49,222 nt of DNA from Deinococcus sp. YIM 134068. Its GTDB lineage: Bacteria; Deinococcota; Deinococci; Deinococcales; Deinococcaceae. The stretch is taken from assembly GCF_036543075.1 (NCBI RefSeq), contig NZ_JAZHPF010000023.1, forward strand, positions 1 to 49,222. The letters are read 5' to 3'. Each line of letters begins with the position of its first letter. Positions within the stretch are counted from its first letter, which is position 1. A program made the translations under genes and the position numbers. The notes under the pieces are model-generated. The model was not told where the DNA came from, searched no databases, and saw only the letters and a list, made by a program, of their open reading frames with translations. Below are positions 39,679-48,277 of this stretch, piece after piece.

Positions 39679-39735
39679 CTCCCAAGCCTCCTTCCACATC
39701 CGAGTGACGCCACGCGGCGTGCAATTTTCCTCCGC

Positions 39736-41571
39736 TCACCGGATTTGCAGGCGGCACGCCGTCCACGGGTGGTCGAATGGGCCGAAGTATTGCGAGCCCT
39801 GTCGTACTTCGCACTCGCCGTCCAGACCCCTCGCGATCACGTGGTCGTACCCGAACAACCCGTACGATCGCGGCAGGCTGCTGAGCATCTGGAACGGCCG
39901 ACTGGACATGCGGGGTTCTACGCCGCATGACGCCCCCGCCACAGGCGGCGCTACCCACGCGTAGAAGGCGTCATGCAGGATGTCAGGCAGCAGTGCGCAC
40001 CCGTCGATATTGAAGTCACCCGCCGCCACAACCAGCGGCGAGTACTGAATCTCAGCGAACAGGGCCTGAAGCTGTTCGCTGCGGCATACCGCACGTCGTT
40101 GCACGTTCAGAAACTCCAGCCGAGCTGTGTTCCCAGGGATAAGCAGGCGTTGCAAGGCAGCGGCCAATTCGGCTCCAAGTTGCGCCACAATGGCGTCGAA
40201 GTGCACGTTCACCACCCGGAACGGTCGCCCCCCAGGACCAACAGGGCGTGCCAGCACGCTGAAGTGCCCCGTGTCCGTTGAACAGGCCGCTGGACTCTGC
40301 TTCACCTTGGAAAGCTCAAGCACGCCCCGCCTGGCCGCCGTACATTCGTACGCAGCACTGCCATCAGCCTTCTTCGCGCAGAGGGCCCGACCATAATCCA
40401 AGCCCTCCAAAATCCGCTCTACCTGCGGTGGTCCATCGGCTGTGCAGGTGTACCGGCCCGCGTTCTTGTACTTTGCATCTATCTCGTCACAGCGGTCGTC
40501 GAGCAGCTCTTGCAACACGACGAGGTCTGGCCGTGTCAAGGCGATCTCCTCACGCACTGCCTGCTCCGCACTTGTTCTGCACAGTTTGAAATTGAACGGC
40601 GGGCAATTGGCGTTTCCAACGTTAGCTTGCAACATCAACCAGCCTTCACTGGGCAGAACTGCTTTCAGGTTGGACGACCCCTGACAGCGGCCATTCACGG
40701 CATTGTGCCCCACAGGACAGCGACAATACCCGTTGACACGCCCGATATCGTTCTTGAAACTGACGAACGCACCCGAGACACTGCCATTCAGGCACGCCTC
40801 CAGCAGCTTGTCGGGTGGGGGCCTGACGGTAACTGCCCACGTGACGACACGTCTCGCAGTACCCGACACGTCCAGGCTAAGGGTCGCGAAGCGCGCGCCG
40901 GTCCGTTCGTCGAGCGTCTCGACGAAGGGCACGACACGTTCTACACCGTCTACCTCGGTGGTGAACTCCACGTCCTGGTCGAGCAGGTCACGGTCGAGCG
41001 GCACGGTGACCTGTGCACCTGTCGTGGCCGGCACACCCGTGAGGTCCAAACGGTACAGCCGTTGGAAAAGGACGAGGCCGTTCGCTCTGACCTGACCGAC
41101 CGCACTCAACCGCACTATCGCCAGCGCGCCGGGGACCTCGGGCAGTTCCACCACTGCCCCCGTTAGGCGAACGATCCCGTTGCTCAGGACAGCAGATTCA
41201 GTGCTGTTGGGGATCGTGAGCGCGACCCGAGTCCGCGTGAGCACATTGAGGCGGTCGGTCAGGTTCGTACTCGAGGGAAAATCCAGCCGCACCGGCACGA
41301 GGGGTGGCGTCAGCGTGGGCCGGATCAGGGGCGGCACGGCCGGGAGGGCGGTTACCCAGGGCCCAGGCACGCTCACGCCAGACGGGAAGCCCGGGGGATT
41401 GGGCTGGGGGAAGGGCAGGGGGGGGAGTTGCGGGTTCGGCGAGGGTCCGACGGGAAACGGCAGAGGGCTGGTCCCCGGATTGCTCGGGGCCGGTGTGGGA
41501 ACGCCGAACTGTGCTGCAACGTTGACAGTCAGCAGCACACAACACGTGAGCAGTGCCAGCATGGTTCGCAT
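39736..41571 (-). CDS. Secreted endonuclease/exonuclease/phosphatase-fold protein
   Basis: A 611-residue protein with a signal peptide (MRTMLALLTCCVLLTVNVAA). A proline-rich linker follows (PSNPGTSPLPFPVGPSPNPQ), then a beta-rich region (about 90-255), a small Cys motif (VNGYCRCPVGHNAVNGRCQG) and an EEP/DNase I-like catalytic domain from about residue 300. That domain shows MLQANVGN, LVVLQELLDD, RVVNVHFDA, AGDFNIDG near 517, YDHVIARG near 572 and DHPWTAC, the metal and phosphate residues of the family. An exported nuclease, phosphodiesterase or sphingomyelinase-like enzyme is expected. GGAGG precedes the ATG. It is the first gene of the four-gene exported operon. Confidence 0.8.
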   Translation of the reverse strand: MRTMLALLTCCVLLTVNVAAQFGVPTPAPSNPGTSPLPFPVGPSPNPQLPPLPFPQPNPPGFPSGVSVPGPWVTALPAVPPLIRPTLTPPLVPVRLDFPSSTNLTDRLNVLTRTRVALTIPNSTESAVLSNGIVRLTGAVVELPEVPGALAIVRLSAVGQVRANGLVLFQRLYRLDLTGVPATTGAQVTVPLDRDLLDQDVEFTTEVDGVERVVPFVETLDERTGARFATLSLDVSGTARRVVTWAVTVRPPPDKLLEACLNGSVSGAFVSFKNDIGRVNGYCRCPVGHNAVNGRCQGSSNLKAVLPSEGWLMLQANVGNANCPPFNFKLCRTSAEQAVREEIALTRPDLVVLQELLDDRCDEIDAKYKNAGRYTCTADGPPQVERILEGLDYGRALCAKKADGSAAYECTAARRGVLELSKVKQSPAACSTDTGHFSVLARPVGPGGRPFRVVNVHFDAIVAQLGAELAAALQRLLIPGNTARLEFLNVQRRAVCRSEQLQALFAEIQYSPLVVAAGDFNIDGCALLPDILHDAFYAWVAPPVAGASCGVEPRMSSRPFQMLSSLPRSYGLFGYDHVIARGLDGECEVRQGSQYFGPFDHPWTACRLQIR

Positions 41572-41585
41572 GCTTCTCCCTCCAG

Positions 41586-41614
41586 CCTGACGTATGAAAG
41601 ACTTTCAGGTCAGG
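41586..41614. promoter_or_regulatory. Long palindrome upstream of the exported-protein operon
   Basis: CCTGAC-GTA-TGAAAG-A-CTTTCA-G-GTCAGG: two nested inverted repeats share one centre (TGAAAG/CTTTCA at 41595-41607, CCTGAC/GTCAGG outside). It lies 15 bases before the start of the EEP gene and is probably an operator; in RNA it would be a leader hairpin next to the ribosome-binding site. Confidence 0.55.
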
Positions 41615-42032
41615 CGTGAAGCGCCCGTAACCATCGAGTGCCCGCCAGCAGCAACTCCACCGCTCGCGCTCCTCAGAGGGTGGAGCGCGGATGTACCTCA
41701 GTCGTGGGCTGAGGGAGGCGGGAGCAGGGCGGGCCGTGAGGGGACGGGCAGCGTCTCGTCCATATACCAGGTTGACAAGGACACCTCCTGCGCCGGGCTC
41801 ACCATTGGCTCCGCACGTCCCAGGTGACCGAAATGAAGGACGTGCTTCTCAGCCGCGCTCATCTATAGCGTAGCAAGCTCAGTAGCAGCTCACCTTCATG
41901 AGTTTGGCGCGAGGTCGTGCCCGACTGCTCCAATCCTACGCCCAGACGCTGCTGCCTTGAGTGTCTCGCACCCTCGGCACAAGCTGTCCCTTCCGGAGCC
42001 AGTCGGCCCGCGCTCTGGTCGGCGTCACTCCG
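41615..42032. other. Intergenic region between the exported operon and the RM block
   Basis: About 420 bases with no convincing gene. It should hold the promoter of the exported operon (minus strand). A TTGACA at 41773-41778 on the plus strand has no matching gene. Short plus-strand frames here lack ribosome-binding sites and family likeness. Confidence 0.45.
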
Positions 42033-42971
42033 TCAGAGCAGGTGGCCGCCCGCGTGGTTCAACTTGAAGCTGACCCGGTACGTGTAGAAGCTGATGTCCG
42101 GGGCAACCTCCAGCGCGTACTGCAGCTTGGGGTCGTCCCCCAGGGCAATGATCAGGCCGCGCACCCGCTGCCCGTCGTCCGCCACCTCCCTCTTGACGTA
42201 CCCCATGTACCGCTGAATCTGGCCCACGACCTGATCCGTCGCCTTCCCGCGCTTGGGTTCGACGACGAGCAGCTCGCTCCGGTCCTTGCTCACCGCGAGG
42301 ATGTCGATGGGACCGGTGGCGGTCTGATACTGCTGCCCGATCACGTTGCCGCCCTCGTCGGCGTACAGGTCGTACTGGGGGCCCAGTTCGGTGTGCGCCC
42401 AGTTCGCCACAAGGAAGTTCTCCAACTCCTTTTCCATCTGGAAGCTGGGGTCGGCCACCGGAAGCGCCGCCGGGAGGCCCGCCGGGGCGGCACTCCCCGT
42501 CAGCAGGGCGATCTCCGGCCCGTACGCGGTGAGGTCGATGATCGTCGTGATGCCGCCCGACGAGTTCTGGAGGGGCACACTCATGTCCGAGCGCTGAATC
42601 GGCAGGGGGTGCCACTGCACGGCCCGTCGGTGAGGGAGAGGTTCCCCCGCCGCGTAGTGGTAGGTGCCCGTGACCTCGCCCACGCGCAGTTGGCCGGGGG
42701 TCCCGTCGGGCGACAGGATCACGTCGCCCACTCCAATCGCCTGGGCGATGCGCCAGAGCGTCGTGGCGTACTGGCTGATGGTGCCCCTGGACGCACCCGG
42801 GCTGGCGGCCTCCAGGCCCGGCCTCACCCGCTCCCGGAACTCGGGTTCGAGCAGTCCGAGCAGGGGCGTGAGGTCCTGTACAGTGCTGTCGTCGATGCCG
42901 ATAAAGCCGTCCCGGATGGCCTGCGCCGCGAACTGGCTCCCCTTGCCCAGCATCACCTTGTAATAGTTCAC
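42033..42971 (-). CDS. NucS/RecB-fold nuclease-like protein in the hsd operon
   Basis: A 312-residue protein from GTG 42971, coupled to hsdS by GTGA. Residues 1-75 (YYKVMLGKGSQFAAQAIRDG, FIGIDDSTV) resemble the N-terminal module of restriction-type proteins. Residues about 175-290 carry a PD-(D/E)xK domain of the NucS/DUF91 type: EKELENFLVANWAHTELGPQ, GPIDILAVSKDRSELLVVEP and KRGK, i.e. D...ExK. The E-P-K is a variant of the usual E-L/C-K. Such genes ride in type I RM operons as accessory nucleases. A role in cutting or controlling modified DNA is inferred. Confidence 0.7.
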   Translation of the reverse strand: MNYYKVMLGKGSQFAAQAIRDGFIGIDDSTVQDLTPLLGLLEPEFRERVRPGLEAASPGASRGTISQYATTLWRIAQAIGVGDVILSPDGTPGQLRVGEVTGTYHYAAGEPLPHRRAVQWHPLPIQRSDMSVPLQNSSGGITTIIDLTAYGPEIALLTGSAAPAGLPAALPVADPSFQMEKELENFLVANWAHTELGPQYDLYADEGGNVIGQQYQTATGPIDILAVSKDRSELLVVEPKRGKATDQVVGQIQRYMGYVKREVADDGQRVRGLIIALGDDPKLQYALEVAPDISFYTYRVSFKLNHAGGHLL

Positions 42972-44185
42972 GACGCCTCCTCCACCTTCACCCGCACCCG
43001 GCCCGTCAGCAGCAAGTCCATCAGCCCGCGCTTCTGCTCCTGCACCGAGGTCCTGAGCCGTTCCAGCGCCGAAAGCTCCTCGTCCAGCGTGGAGAGGACC
43101 GAGGCAATGGCTTGTTGCTCGGGGAGGGGAGGAAGTTCAACTTCTGCCTTCAAAAACTCTTCTGGCATGACTCGCCTGGCTTTTCGGCCACCGATAGCAC
43201 CGCCCTCAAACTGGCGGTAGAACTCCTCCCTTGAAATGTACTCAAGCAGGAATTGCGGTTCTAAGCCCGGTAGAAAGTCGAAACAAGGGAGGTCTAGAGT
43301 AGATTCCAGGCCATCTAAATCTTTCGGCACCACTCCAAACGCACCGTTCAAGAAATCAAGCTTGCTAAAAATGAGTTGCCCTGCCCTGCGTTTGAAATAC
43401 TTTGTATTCTCACTGCCCAACAATTTTTCCCGCTTCTCGTAAACGCCTTTTCCCCATAGCTTGACCGTAAGCTTTCGGGCCGTTGTTCCGTTCGAGCCGG
43501 GGACGCGACTTTCACGCAGGAACTTACTTAGGGGCTGTAATTCCCACTCCCCCTCAAACCCCGGTAGCCTCCGCTTGCCCGTCAATAGCGCCTCGGCCAG
43601 CCCGCGCTTTTGCTGCCGCTTGGCTTCGATCAGGCGCGACAGGATGGAAAGGGAATCGTCCCACTGGGAGAGGATGGCGGCGATTCGACGTTGTTCGGGG
43701 AGGGGTGGGAGGAGGATGGGCACGCCTAGAAAAGCATCCTGCGAGACGTTTTTCATGCCGCTACTTGTGCCTGTCGCCCTACCGCTTATAACTTCGCGCG
43801 TTCGACTCGATGCTAAGAAAAAAGAAAGCCACTTCGTGTCCGCGTTCACGCCTTCTTTTCTAATCTGCCATAGTTTATCTGGAAGAAAGAGGTTCTCGTA
43901 GTCCTGTTCTATGTATGCCGATGCGCCAACAAGTTCAGAGGTGTTAGCCCTGCTAACGATAATTGAGCCTGCTCGTGGATTTATGCGCGCCCTGTTTAAA
44001 TCAGCTTGAAAAATACGTTTGTTCGCGCCCGGAGCAAACACACCGTAGCTCACTGCGCTGACTCTCAAAACACCCTTTTCCCCGTTCAAAGCTGGTTTGT
44101 CATCCCCATTTACACTGACTCCCGCCTCCATTGCGTTGATTACGTCTCGGAGATGCTGTCTTTTCCATCCGTCCGGCACTTTCAA
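42968..44185 (-). CDS. hsdS: Type I specificity subunit
   Basis: About 405 residues. I chose TTG 44185, which overlaps the hsdM stop (TTGA); the frame is open 17 codons further, inside hsdM. It has two target-recognition domains, each followed by a conserved helix: PLPEQRRIAAILSQWDDSLS...LIEAKRQQKRGLAEALLTGK, and PLPEQQAIASVLSTLDEELS...RTSVQEQKRGLMDLLLTGR. These helices pack on HsdM, while the recognition domains read a bipartite DNA site. The DNA encoding both recognition domains is distinctly more A/T rich than the helix-coding parts, as expected from domain exchange between systems. Confidence 0.93.
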   Translation of the reverse strand: MKVPDGWKRQHLRDVINAMEAGVSVNGDDKPALNGEKGVLRVSAVSYGVFAPGANKRIFQADLNRARINPRAGSIIVSRANTSELVGASAYIEQDYENLFLPDKLWQIRKEGVNADTKWLSFFLASSRTREVISGRATGTSSGMKNVSQDAFLGVPILLPPLPEQRRIAAILSQWDDSLSILSRLIEAKRQQKRGLAEALLTGKRRLPGFEGEWELQPLSKFLRESRVPGSNGTTARKLTVKLWGKGVYEKREKLLGSENTKYFKRRAGQLIFSKLDFLNGAFGVVPKDLDGLESTLDLPCFDFLPGLEPQFLLEYISREEFYRQFEGGAIGGRKARRVMPEEFLKAEVELPPLPEQQAIASVLSTLDEELSALERLRTSVQEQKRGLMDLLLTGRVRVKVEEAS

Positions 44186-45684
44186 AACCCCAACTCCCGC
44201 AAGTACCCCTGCATCTTCGCCCTGGCCTGTGCCCACTCCTGCTCCAATCCCTCTATTTCCACTTGCAGGGCGGCCACCTCGATTTCGTCGCCCGCTTCCT
44301 TGGTATCCACGTATCGCGGGATATTCAGGTTGTAATCGTTGGCGGCAACTTCCGAGACAGGCACGGTCCGGGCGTGCTTCTCCACGTCCTGCCGGGCGCG
44401 GTACGTCTCTACGATCCGCCGCAGATCGGCCTCACGCAACGTGTTCTGGTTCTTCCCGGCGGCAAAGTCGCGGCTGGCGTCGATAAACAGCACGTCCCCC
44501 CGCTCCCGGCCCCGGCGGAACACCAGCAGCGCGGCGGGAATGCCCGTGCCGAAAAACAGGTTGGTGGGCAGGCCGATCACGGCGTCCAGCAACCCGGCCT
44601 CGATCAGCCCCTGACGAATCTTGCCTTCGGCCCCACCACGGAACAGCACGCCGTGGGGCACGACGACCACCATGCGCGAGCCGACCTCGGTGAGGCTGGC
44701 GACCATGTGGGAGATGAACGCGTAATCGCCCTTACCCTTCGGCGGGATGCCGCGCGTGAAGCGCCGGTGCCGGTCGTTCCCCACGTCGTCCGCGCCCCAC
44801 TTGTCGAGGCTGAAGGGCGGGTTGGCGACCACGACCTCAAACTTCATCAGGCGGTCGTTTTCCAGGTGCAGCGGGTTGCGGATGGTATCGCCCCACTCGA
44901 TGCGGGCGTCGTCCACGTTGTGCAGGAACATGTTCATGCGGGCCAGGGCGTAGGTCGAGCCGTTCTGCTCCTGCCCGTAGATGGCGTAGTTGCGGCTGCC
45001 CGCCCGCTGCACGTGCTGGGCGCACTTGATCAGCAGCGAGCCGCTGCCGCAGGTGGGGTCGTAGATGCGCTCGCCGGGCTGCGGGTCGGCGAGGCGGGCC
45101 ATCAGCTCGGAGACCTCGGGCGGGGTGTAGAACTCGCCCGCCTTCTTCCCGGCCCCGGCGGCGAAACGGGAGATCAAGTACTCGTAGGCGTTGCCGATGA
45201 TGTCGAGGTTGTGCACGCGGCTGGGGCGCAGGTCGAGCTTGGGGTGGTTGAAGTCCTCCAGCAGGTGCCGCAGGCGGACGTTGCGCTCCTTGGTCTGCCC
45301 CAGGGCGGCCTCGCTGTTAAAGGAGATGTTGCGGAACACGCCCGCGAGCTTGGCCTTGTTCGCGTCCTCGATGGCGAGCAGGGCCTGGTCGATGATCTCC
45401 CCGAGGTTGTCGGCGTTCCGCTGGCGGTAGAGGTCGAGGAAGAGCGTGCCGGGCGGCATTAAGAAACGGTCGCGCTCCAGGCGGCGGCGGATGCGCTCCT
45501 CGTCGTCCCCGTACTGGCCCCTGAGTTCGTCGTAGTGGTCCTGCCAAACGTCGCTGACGTACTTCACGAACAGCATGGTCAGGAGGTAGTTCTTGTACTC
45601 GCTGGGGTCCACGGTCCCGCGGAAGGTGTCGCAGGCCCGCCAGAGAATGGCGTTGACTTCGGCTTGATCGATCAGGTTGGTCAT
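44182..45684 (-). CDS. hsdM: Type I DNA methyltransferase subunit
   Basis: A 500-residue N6-adenine methylase from ATG 45684 (MTNLIDQAEVNAILWRACDT). The frame stays open upstream into the IS element, but those residues are not HsdM-like. The N-terminal helical HsdM_N domain is followed by FYTPPEVSELM, the S-adenosylmethionine motif DPTCGSG (199-205) and the catalytic NPPF (278-281). With HsdS it methylates the host sites, and with HsdR it restricts. The IS630 element begins 80 bp upstream and may have displaced its original promoter. Confidence 0.95.
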   Translation of the reverse strand: MTNLIDQAEVNAILWRACDTFRGTVDPSEYKNYLLTMLFVKYVSDVWQDHYDELRGQYGDDEERIRRRLERDRFLMPPGTLFLDLYRQRNADNLGEIIDQALLAIEDANKAKLAGVFRNISFNSEAALGQTKERNVRLRHLLEDFNHPKLDLRPSRVHNLDIIGNAYEYLISRFAAGAGKKAGEFYTPPEVSELMARLADPQPGERIYDPTCGSGSLLIKCAQHVQRAGSRNYAIYGQEQNGSTYALARMNMFLHNVDDARIEWGDTIRNPLHLENDRLMKFEVVVANPPFSLDKWGADDVGNDRHRRFTRGIPPKGKGDYAFISHMVASLTEVGSRMVVVVPHGVLFRGGAEGKIRQGLIEAGLLDAVIGLPTNLFFGTGIPAALLVFRRGRERGDVLFIDASRDFAAGKNQNTLREADLRRIVETYRARQDVEKHARTVPVSEVAANDYNLNIPRYVDTKEAGDEIEVAALQVEIEGLEQEWAQARAKMQGYLRELGF

Positions 45685-45792
45685 AGCAGGCTGAGCCCTT
45701 TCTAGCGCGAAAGACCTTCGGAGAGGAGACGGGGTCAACGGCCCAGATAGTCCCAATGCAACTAGTGGGTCAGTTGACGCAGCCATAAGGTT

Positions 45793-46530
45793 TCACTGAA
45801 CGACCTGAAGGGTATAGGCGCCGGACCCGCCCAAAGGATGTCGTCTCGCACGAGCCCGCTGTCGGCGGGCTCGTCGTTTTCCGCCCCAGACAAAGGGCGT
45901 AGGGTGGCTGTTCCATCCCCGTGCGCTGGCCTCCAACCACTCGATCACTTGCCCTGCACTGGTGGGGTGGTGGCCTGCCAATGCGCGACGAACCAGGATG
46001 CGCTGGATCGACTCGGCCATGTTCAGCCAACTCCCTGCCACCGGGGTGTAGAGCGGCATGATCCCCTGCCGCATCAACCAGCACACCAGCTCCGGCGTCT
46101 TGTGCCCCGTCAGGTTGTCCATCACCAGCAGCAGGCGCAGGGTGGGCAGGGTGTCCAGCAACGTGAACTTCACGCTCAATCCCTCCTGCCAACGTTCCCA
46201 AGCCGCCCGGTTTGCTGCCGGTGGCAACGGTGTTGCCACCGGCAGTTGCTCTAGAACTTTGGTCAGGGTCTGCTGCATCCAAGGGTGTAGCACGGCGTTG
46301 GTGCAACTGGTGACGCCTCGAACGCGCACCTGACCGCTGGCCGGATGGAAGAGGGTCAGCAGCTTGGCCGTCCCACCCCGAACCCACTCGTGCGCAAGAC
46401 GGGCTGGCTCCCCTTCAGGGTGCCAGCCCGTCCCTGGATGAGGAATGGCCTGGTACGGTCCAGCCTCGTCTTCCACCCAGACCGCCAGGCCTTCACCTTC
46501 AGCTTCGAGATACGCCTGCTCAATCAGCTT
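45793..46530 (-). CDS. IS630 transposase, C-terminal part (orfB), reached by -1 frameshift
   Basis: This frame continues the transposase with [20 protein letters not shown] and [12 protein letters not shown]. It includes the catalytic region [20 protein letters not shown] and [20 protein letters not shown], matching the second D and the final E of the DDE triad. An ATG at 46476 exists but would omit the first catalytic part, so production as an orfA-orfB fusion by -1 slippage is expected. The frame looks intact, so the element may be active. Confidence 0.8.
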   Translation of the reverse strand, partial: KLIEQAYLEAEGEGLAVWVEDEAGPYQAIPHPGTGWHPEGEPARLAHEWVRGGTAKLLTLFHPASGQVRVRGVTSCTNAVLHPWMQQTLTKVLEQLPVATPLPPAANRAAWERWQEGLSVKFTLLDTLPTLRLLLVMDNLTGHKTPELVCWLMRQGIMPLYTPVAGSWLNMAESIQRILVRRALAGHHPTSAGQVIEWLEASARGWNSHPTPFVWGGKRRARRQRARARRHPLGGSGAYTLQVVQ

Positions 46531-47078
46531 TTTTTCGCCTCGGCATCGGGGTCTGTGACCACCACAACGCCCGTCTTCCGTTGCCGCTTGGCCGTGCCTG
46601 TCTCACACCAGGTGCGGTCCCGCTGCCAGGTCAGCCCTGCCTCGTGCAAAACACCCAGGATGGTGTACGTACTCAGGTGCTCGAAACCGGCTTCACGGCG
46701 CAGCACGCGTTGCAGGGTGGTGAGGGACCAGGTGGCCGTGCCGTCCTGTTCTCGATCCGGTTTCCGGCGTGCGGTTTCCAGAATGCGGTTCCGCTGAGCG
46801 GAACCGTAAATGACGGGGGGACGTCCACCTGGACGTGTTTCCAGTGCTTTGAGGCCATGCTGATTGAACCGCGCGACCAAGTGGGCCACCCCGTCGCCTG
46901 ATTTTCGCCCCGCCTTACGTGCCGCCTGGGTGTAGGGCAAGCCCGCCGCCACCCCCAGCAGCGTCTTGGCGCGGCTGACGACTGCCGCTGCGGTGTGGTG
47001 CGACCGACTGAGCCGCACCAACTCGGCGCGCTCTTCATCCATCAGGACACGGAGCGGGTTCTTCTGGCGGCGAGGCAT
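46524..47078 (-). CDS. IS630 transposase, N-terminal part (orfA)
   Basis: A 184-residue DNA-binding half (ATG 47078) with two helix-turn-helix units: [40 protein letters not shown] and a second winged part ([20 protein letters not shown]). It ends with [14 protein letters not shown], just past the first catalytic Asp region, at TGA 46524-46526. The end overlaps an A7 slippery run used to enter orfB. Confidence 0.85.
   Translation of the reverse strand: MPRRQKNPLRVLMDEERAELVRLSRSHHTAAAVVSRAKTLLGVAAGLPYTQAARKAGRKSGDGVAHLVARFNQHGLKALETRPGGRPPVIYGSAQRNRILETARRKPDREQDGTATWSLTTLQRVLRREAGFEHLSTYTILGVLHEAGLTWQRDRTWCETGTAKRQRKTGVVVVTDPDAEAKKS
46529..46535 (-). other. A7 slippery site for transposase frameshifting
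   Basis: Seven consecutive A on the minus strand, followed by GC and the orfA stop. A one-base backward slip moves the ribosome or polymerase from the orfA frame to the orfB frame. A7 runs can slip during transcription as well as translation. Confidence 0.65.
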
Positions 47079-47113
47079 CTTCAAAGCCTACTTCTACGTC
47101 AACTGACCTACTA

Positions 47114-47665
47114 GGGGTGACCTGAGAGTAGGAACAGCGGATTACTCTAGCGACCTCAACCGCGCTTTGAGCGACGTTGCAAAGCTCTATTGCCATTCAA
47201 TTCGACTCTGCAACAGTGTTTCGCAACACGGGAAGTGCGTGTTCTCCGCACAGGCGGAGCGGACTTAAAAACGACCGTTTCCGCACGAACCAGTCAAAAG
47301 ACCGTCGTGGACATGTCCCCAGCATTTTGGATACGGCATCAAAATGTAAGATGGCTTACTAAAGTAGTTCGCTGTTCGCGGTCTCAAGTGGCCCCGAGAG
47401 CTATTTGCTTGACACCCCACGTGTGCGCTGGCGAGGAGTGCAACCCTCACGGCCCAGCAAGACCAACTTTCGGACGAGCTGCGGCGGTGGGCTTGACATC
47501 TGCACCCGCGCGCGTGCCCTGCTCTGTGCCCGACTCCCACCCCCTCGCCGAGCTATCCGCCCTCGACCTCCGTCTCCCCAGCCCGTTTCGTCCCAGGCCC
47601 CCCGTGGCGAAGTTAGGTTGCCTAGCGCACTGAAGCCGAGCCGCCTGTACGGCCTGTCAGTAGGG
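47114..47665. other. Region between the IS element and the replication module
   Basis: About 550 bases without a supported gene. The first half is relatively A/T rich and contains TGTAAG-ATGG-CTTACT (47345-47360), a dyad that could be an operator, and TTGACA at 47490-47495, a possible -35 box. The second half is proline- and arginine-rich in every frame. It probably contains the promoter of the replication operon. Confidence 0.45.
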
Positions 47666-48277
47666 ATGGCGACGATGATGCTCGCCCGAGCGGGCACACA
47701 GCTGATGGTCGCGCCAGACCCTGGCGCGGGAAGCAGCTGCCGCGAGCTGCTCTGGCTCGAGGAGTTGCGCTCGGTGAGCAGCGTGATGGGGGGTCCCACT
47801 TGTCACGTGGGGGCGCGCGCAACCACGGTGTGGGATGTGATGACACCTGAGCGCCACCCTACCGCTGCCCCAGTCGTCCTCACTTGCGTGCCGGGGGCGC
47901 GCGCACCCACGGTGAGGGACGTGACGACACTTGACCGCCCTCCCGCCACCCTCCGCCCCGTCTCCCCTTGCGTGCCGGGGGCGCGCGCACCCACGGTGAC
48001 GGATGTGGACACGCCCCCGATCCGTCCCCCCACCCTGACCTGCGTTACACTGCCAGACGACCCGGACATGGCCGAGCATCCCATGAACGGGTTCACCCCC
48101 CGCGCGGCCTGGCAGCCGTTACTCGCAGAGGGTGTCCGTCTCGTAAAACTCGAAGTTGTTTCCGGACTGGCGAGTCCGGAGGCATCGGCCTGTGCCCAGG
48201 ATACGCACCTGGGCGTGCCCGGTCAACGTGCCGGGCGGGGACCTCGTCCCCAGGACCGCGCTGGAGCAGTCGCATGA
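47666..48277 (+). CDS. Hypothetical protein with 28-residue repeats, upstream of the initiator
   Basis: A frame from ATG 47666 to TGA 48275-48277, which overlaps the initiator ATG (ATGA). That junction is the main reason to call it coding. The middle has three 28-residue repeats built on C-x-x-GARA-x-TV-x-DV-x-T, arising from 84-bp DNA repeats. GAC/GAT changes inside the repeats are silent in this frame. The end (FTPRAAWQPLLAEGVRLVKL, EVVSGLASPEASA) looks more like a globular protein. No ribosome-binding site is clear and minus-strand frames are also open, so I am unsure. It could instead be a noncoding control region. Confidence 0.35.
   Translation: MATMMLARAGTQLMVAPDPGAGSSCRELLWLEELRSVSSVMGGPTCHVGARATTVWDVMTPERHPTAAPVVLTCVPGARAPTVRDVTTLDRPPATLRPVSPCVPGARAPTVTDVDTPPIRPPTLTCVTLPDDPDMAEHPMNGFTPRAAWQPLLAEGVRLVKLEVVSGLASPEASACAQDTHLGVPGQRAGRGPRPQDRAGAVA
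47801..48040 (+). repeat. 84-bp repeats, three copies, each with a CGCGCG-centred palindrome
   Basis: The core GGGGGCGCGCGCA begins at 47809, 47893 and 47977, exactly 84 bp apart. About 45 bp of each unit is well conserved, including CACGGTG and a GGA(C/T)GTG segment, and the rest diverges. The core is nearly self-complementary. The array lies 230-470 bp upstream of the initiator gene, so a regulatory or replication-control role is possible. A period divisible by three also fits a repeated peptide. Confidence 0.65.

Larger units (their letters stand above)
45765..47111 (-). mobile_element. IS630-family insertion sequence
   Basis: The ends are imperfect inverted repeats: GTGGGTCAGTTGACGCAG reading in from 45765 and GTAGGTCAGTTGACGTAG reading in from 47111 on the other strand. 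They are flanked by TA at 45763-45764 and 47112-47113, the target duplication typical of IS630. The element is about 1347 bp and encodes a transposase in two overlapping frames. Since it lies 80 bp before hsdM and is transcribed in the same direction, it could supply or remove a promoter for the methylase genes. Confidence 0.88.

Noticed and set aside
42968..44236. hsdS starting at 44236
   Set aside because: This would overlap hsdM by about 54 bases; TTG 44185 makes a normal TTGA junction just before the family N-terminus.
44182..45786. hsdM starting at 45786
   Set aside because: The extra 34 codons read through the IS630 end and are not HsdM-like; ATG 45684 gives the family N-terminus.
47801..48040. 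Possible CRISPR array
   Set aside because: There are only three units, the intervals are also similar to one another, the period is an exact 84 bp with an open frame, and no cas genes are present.
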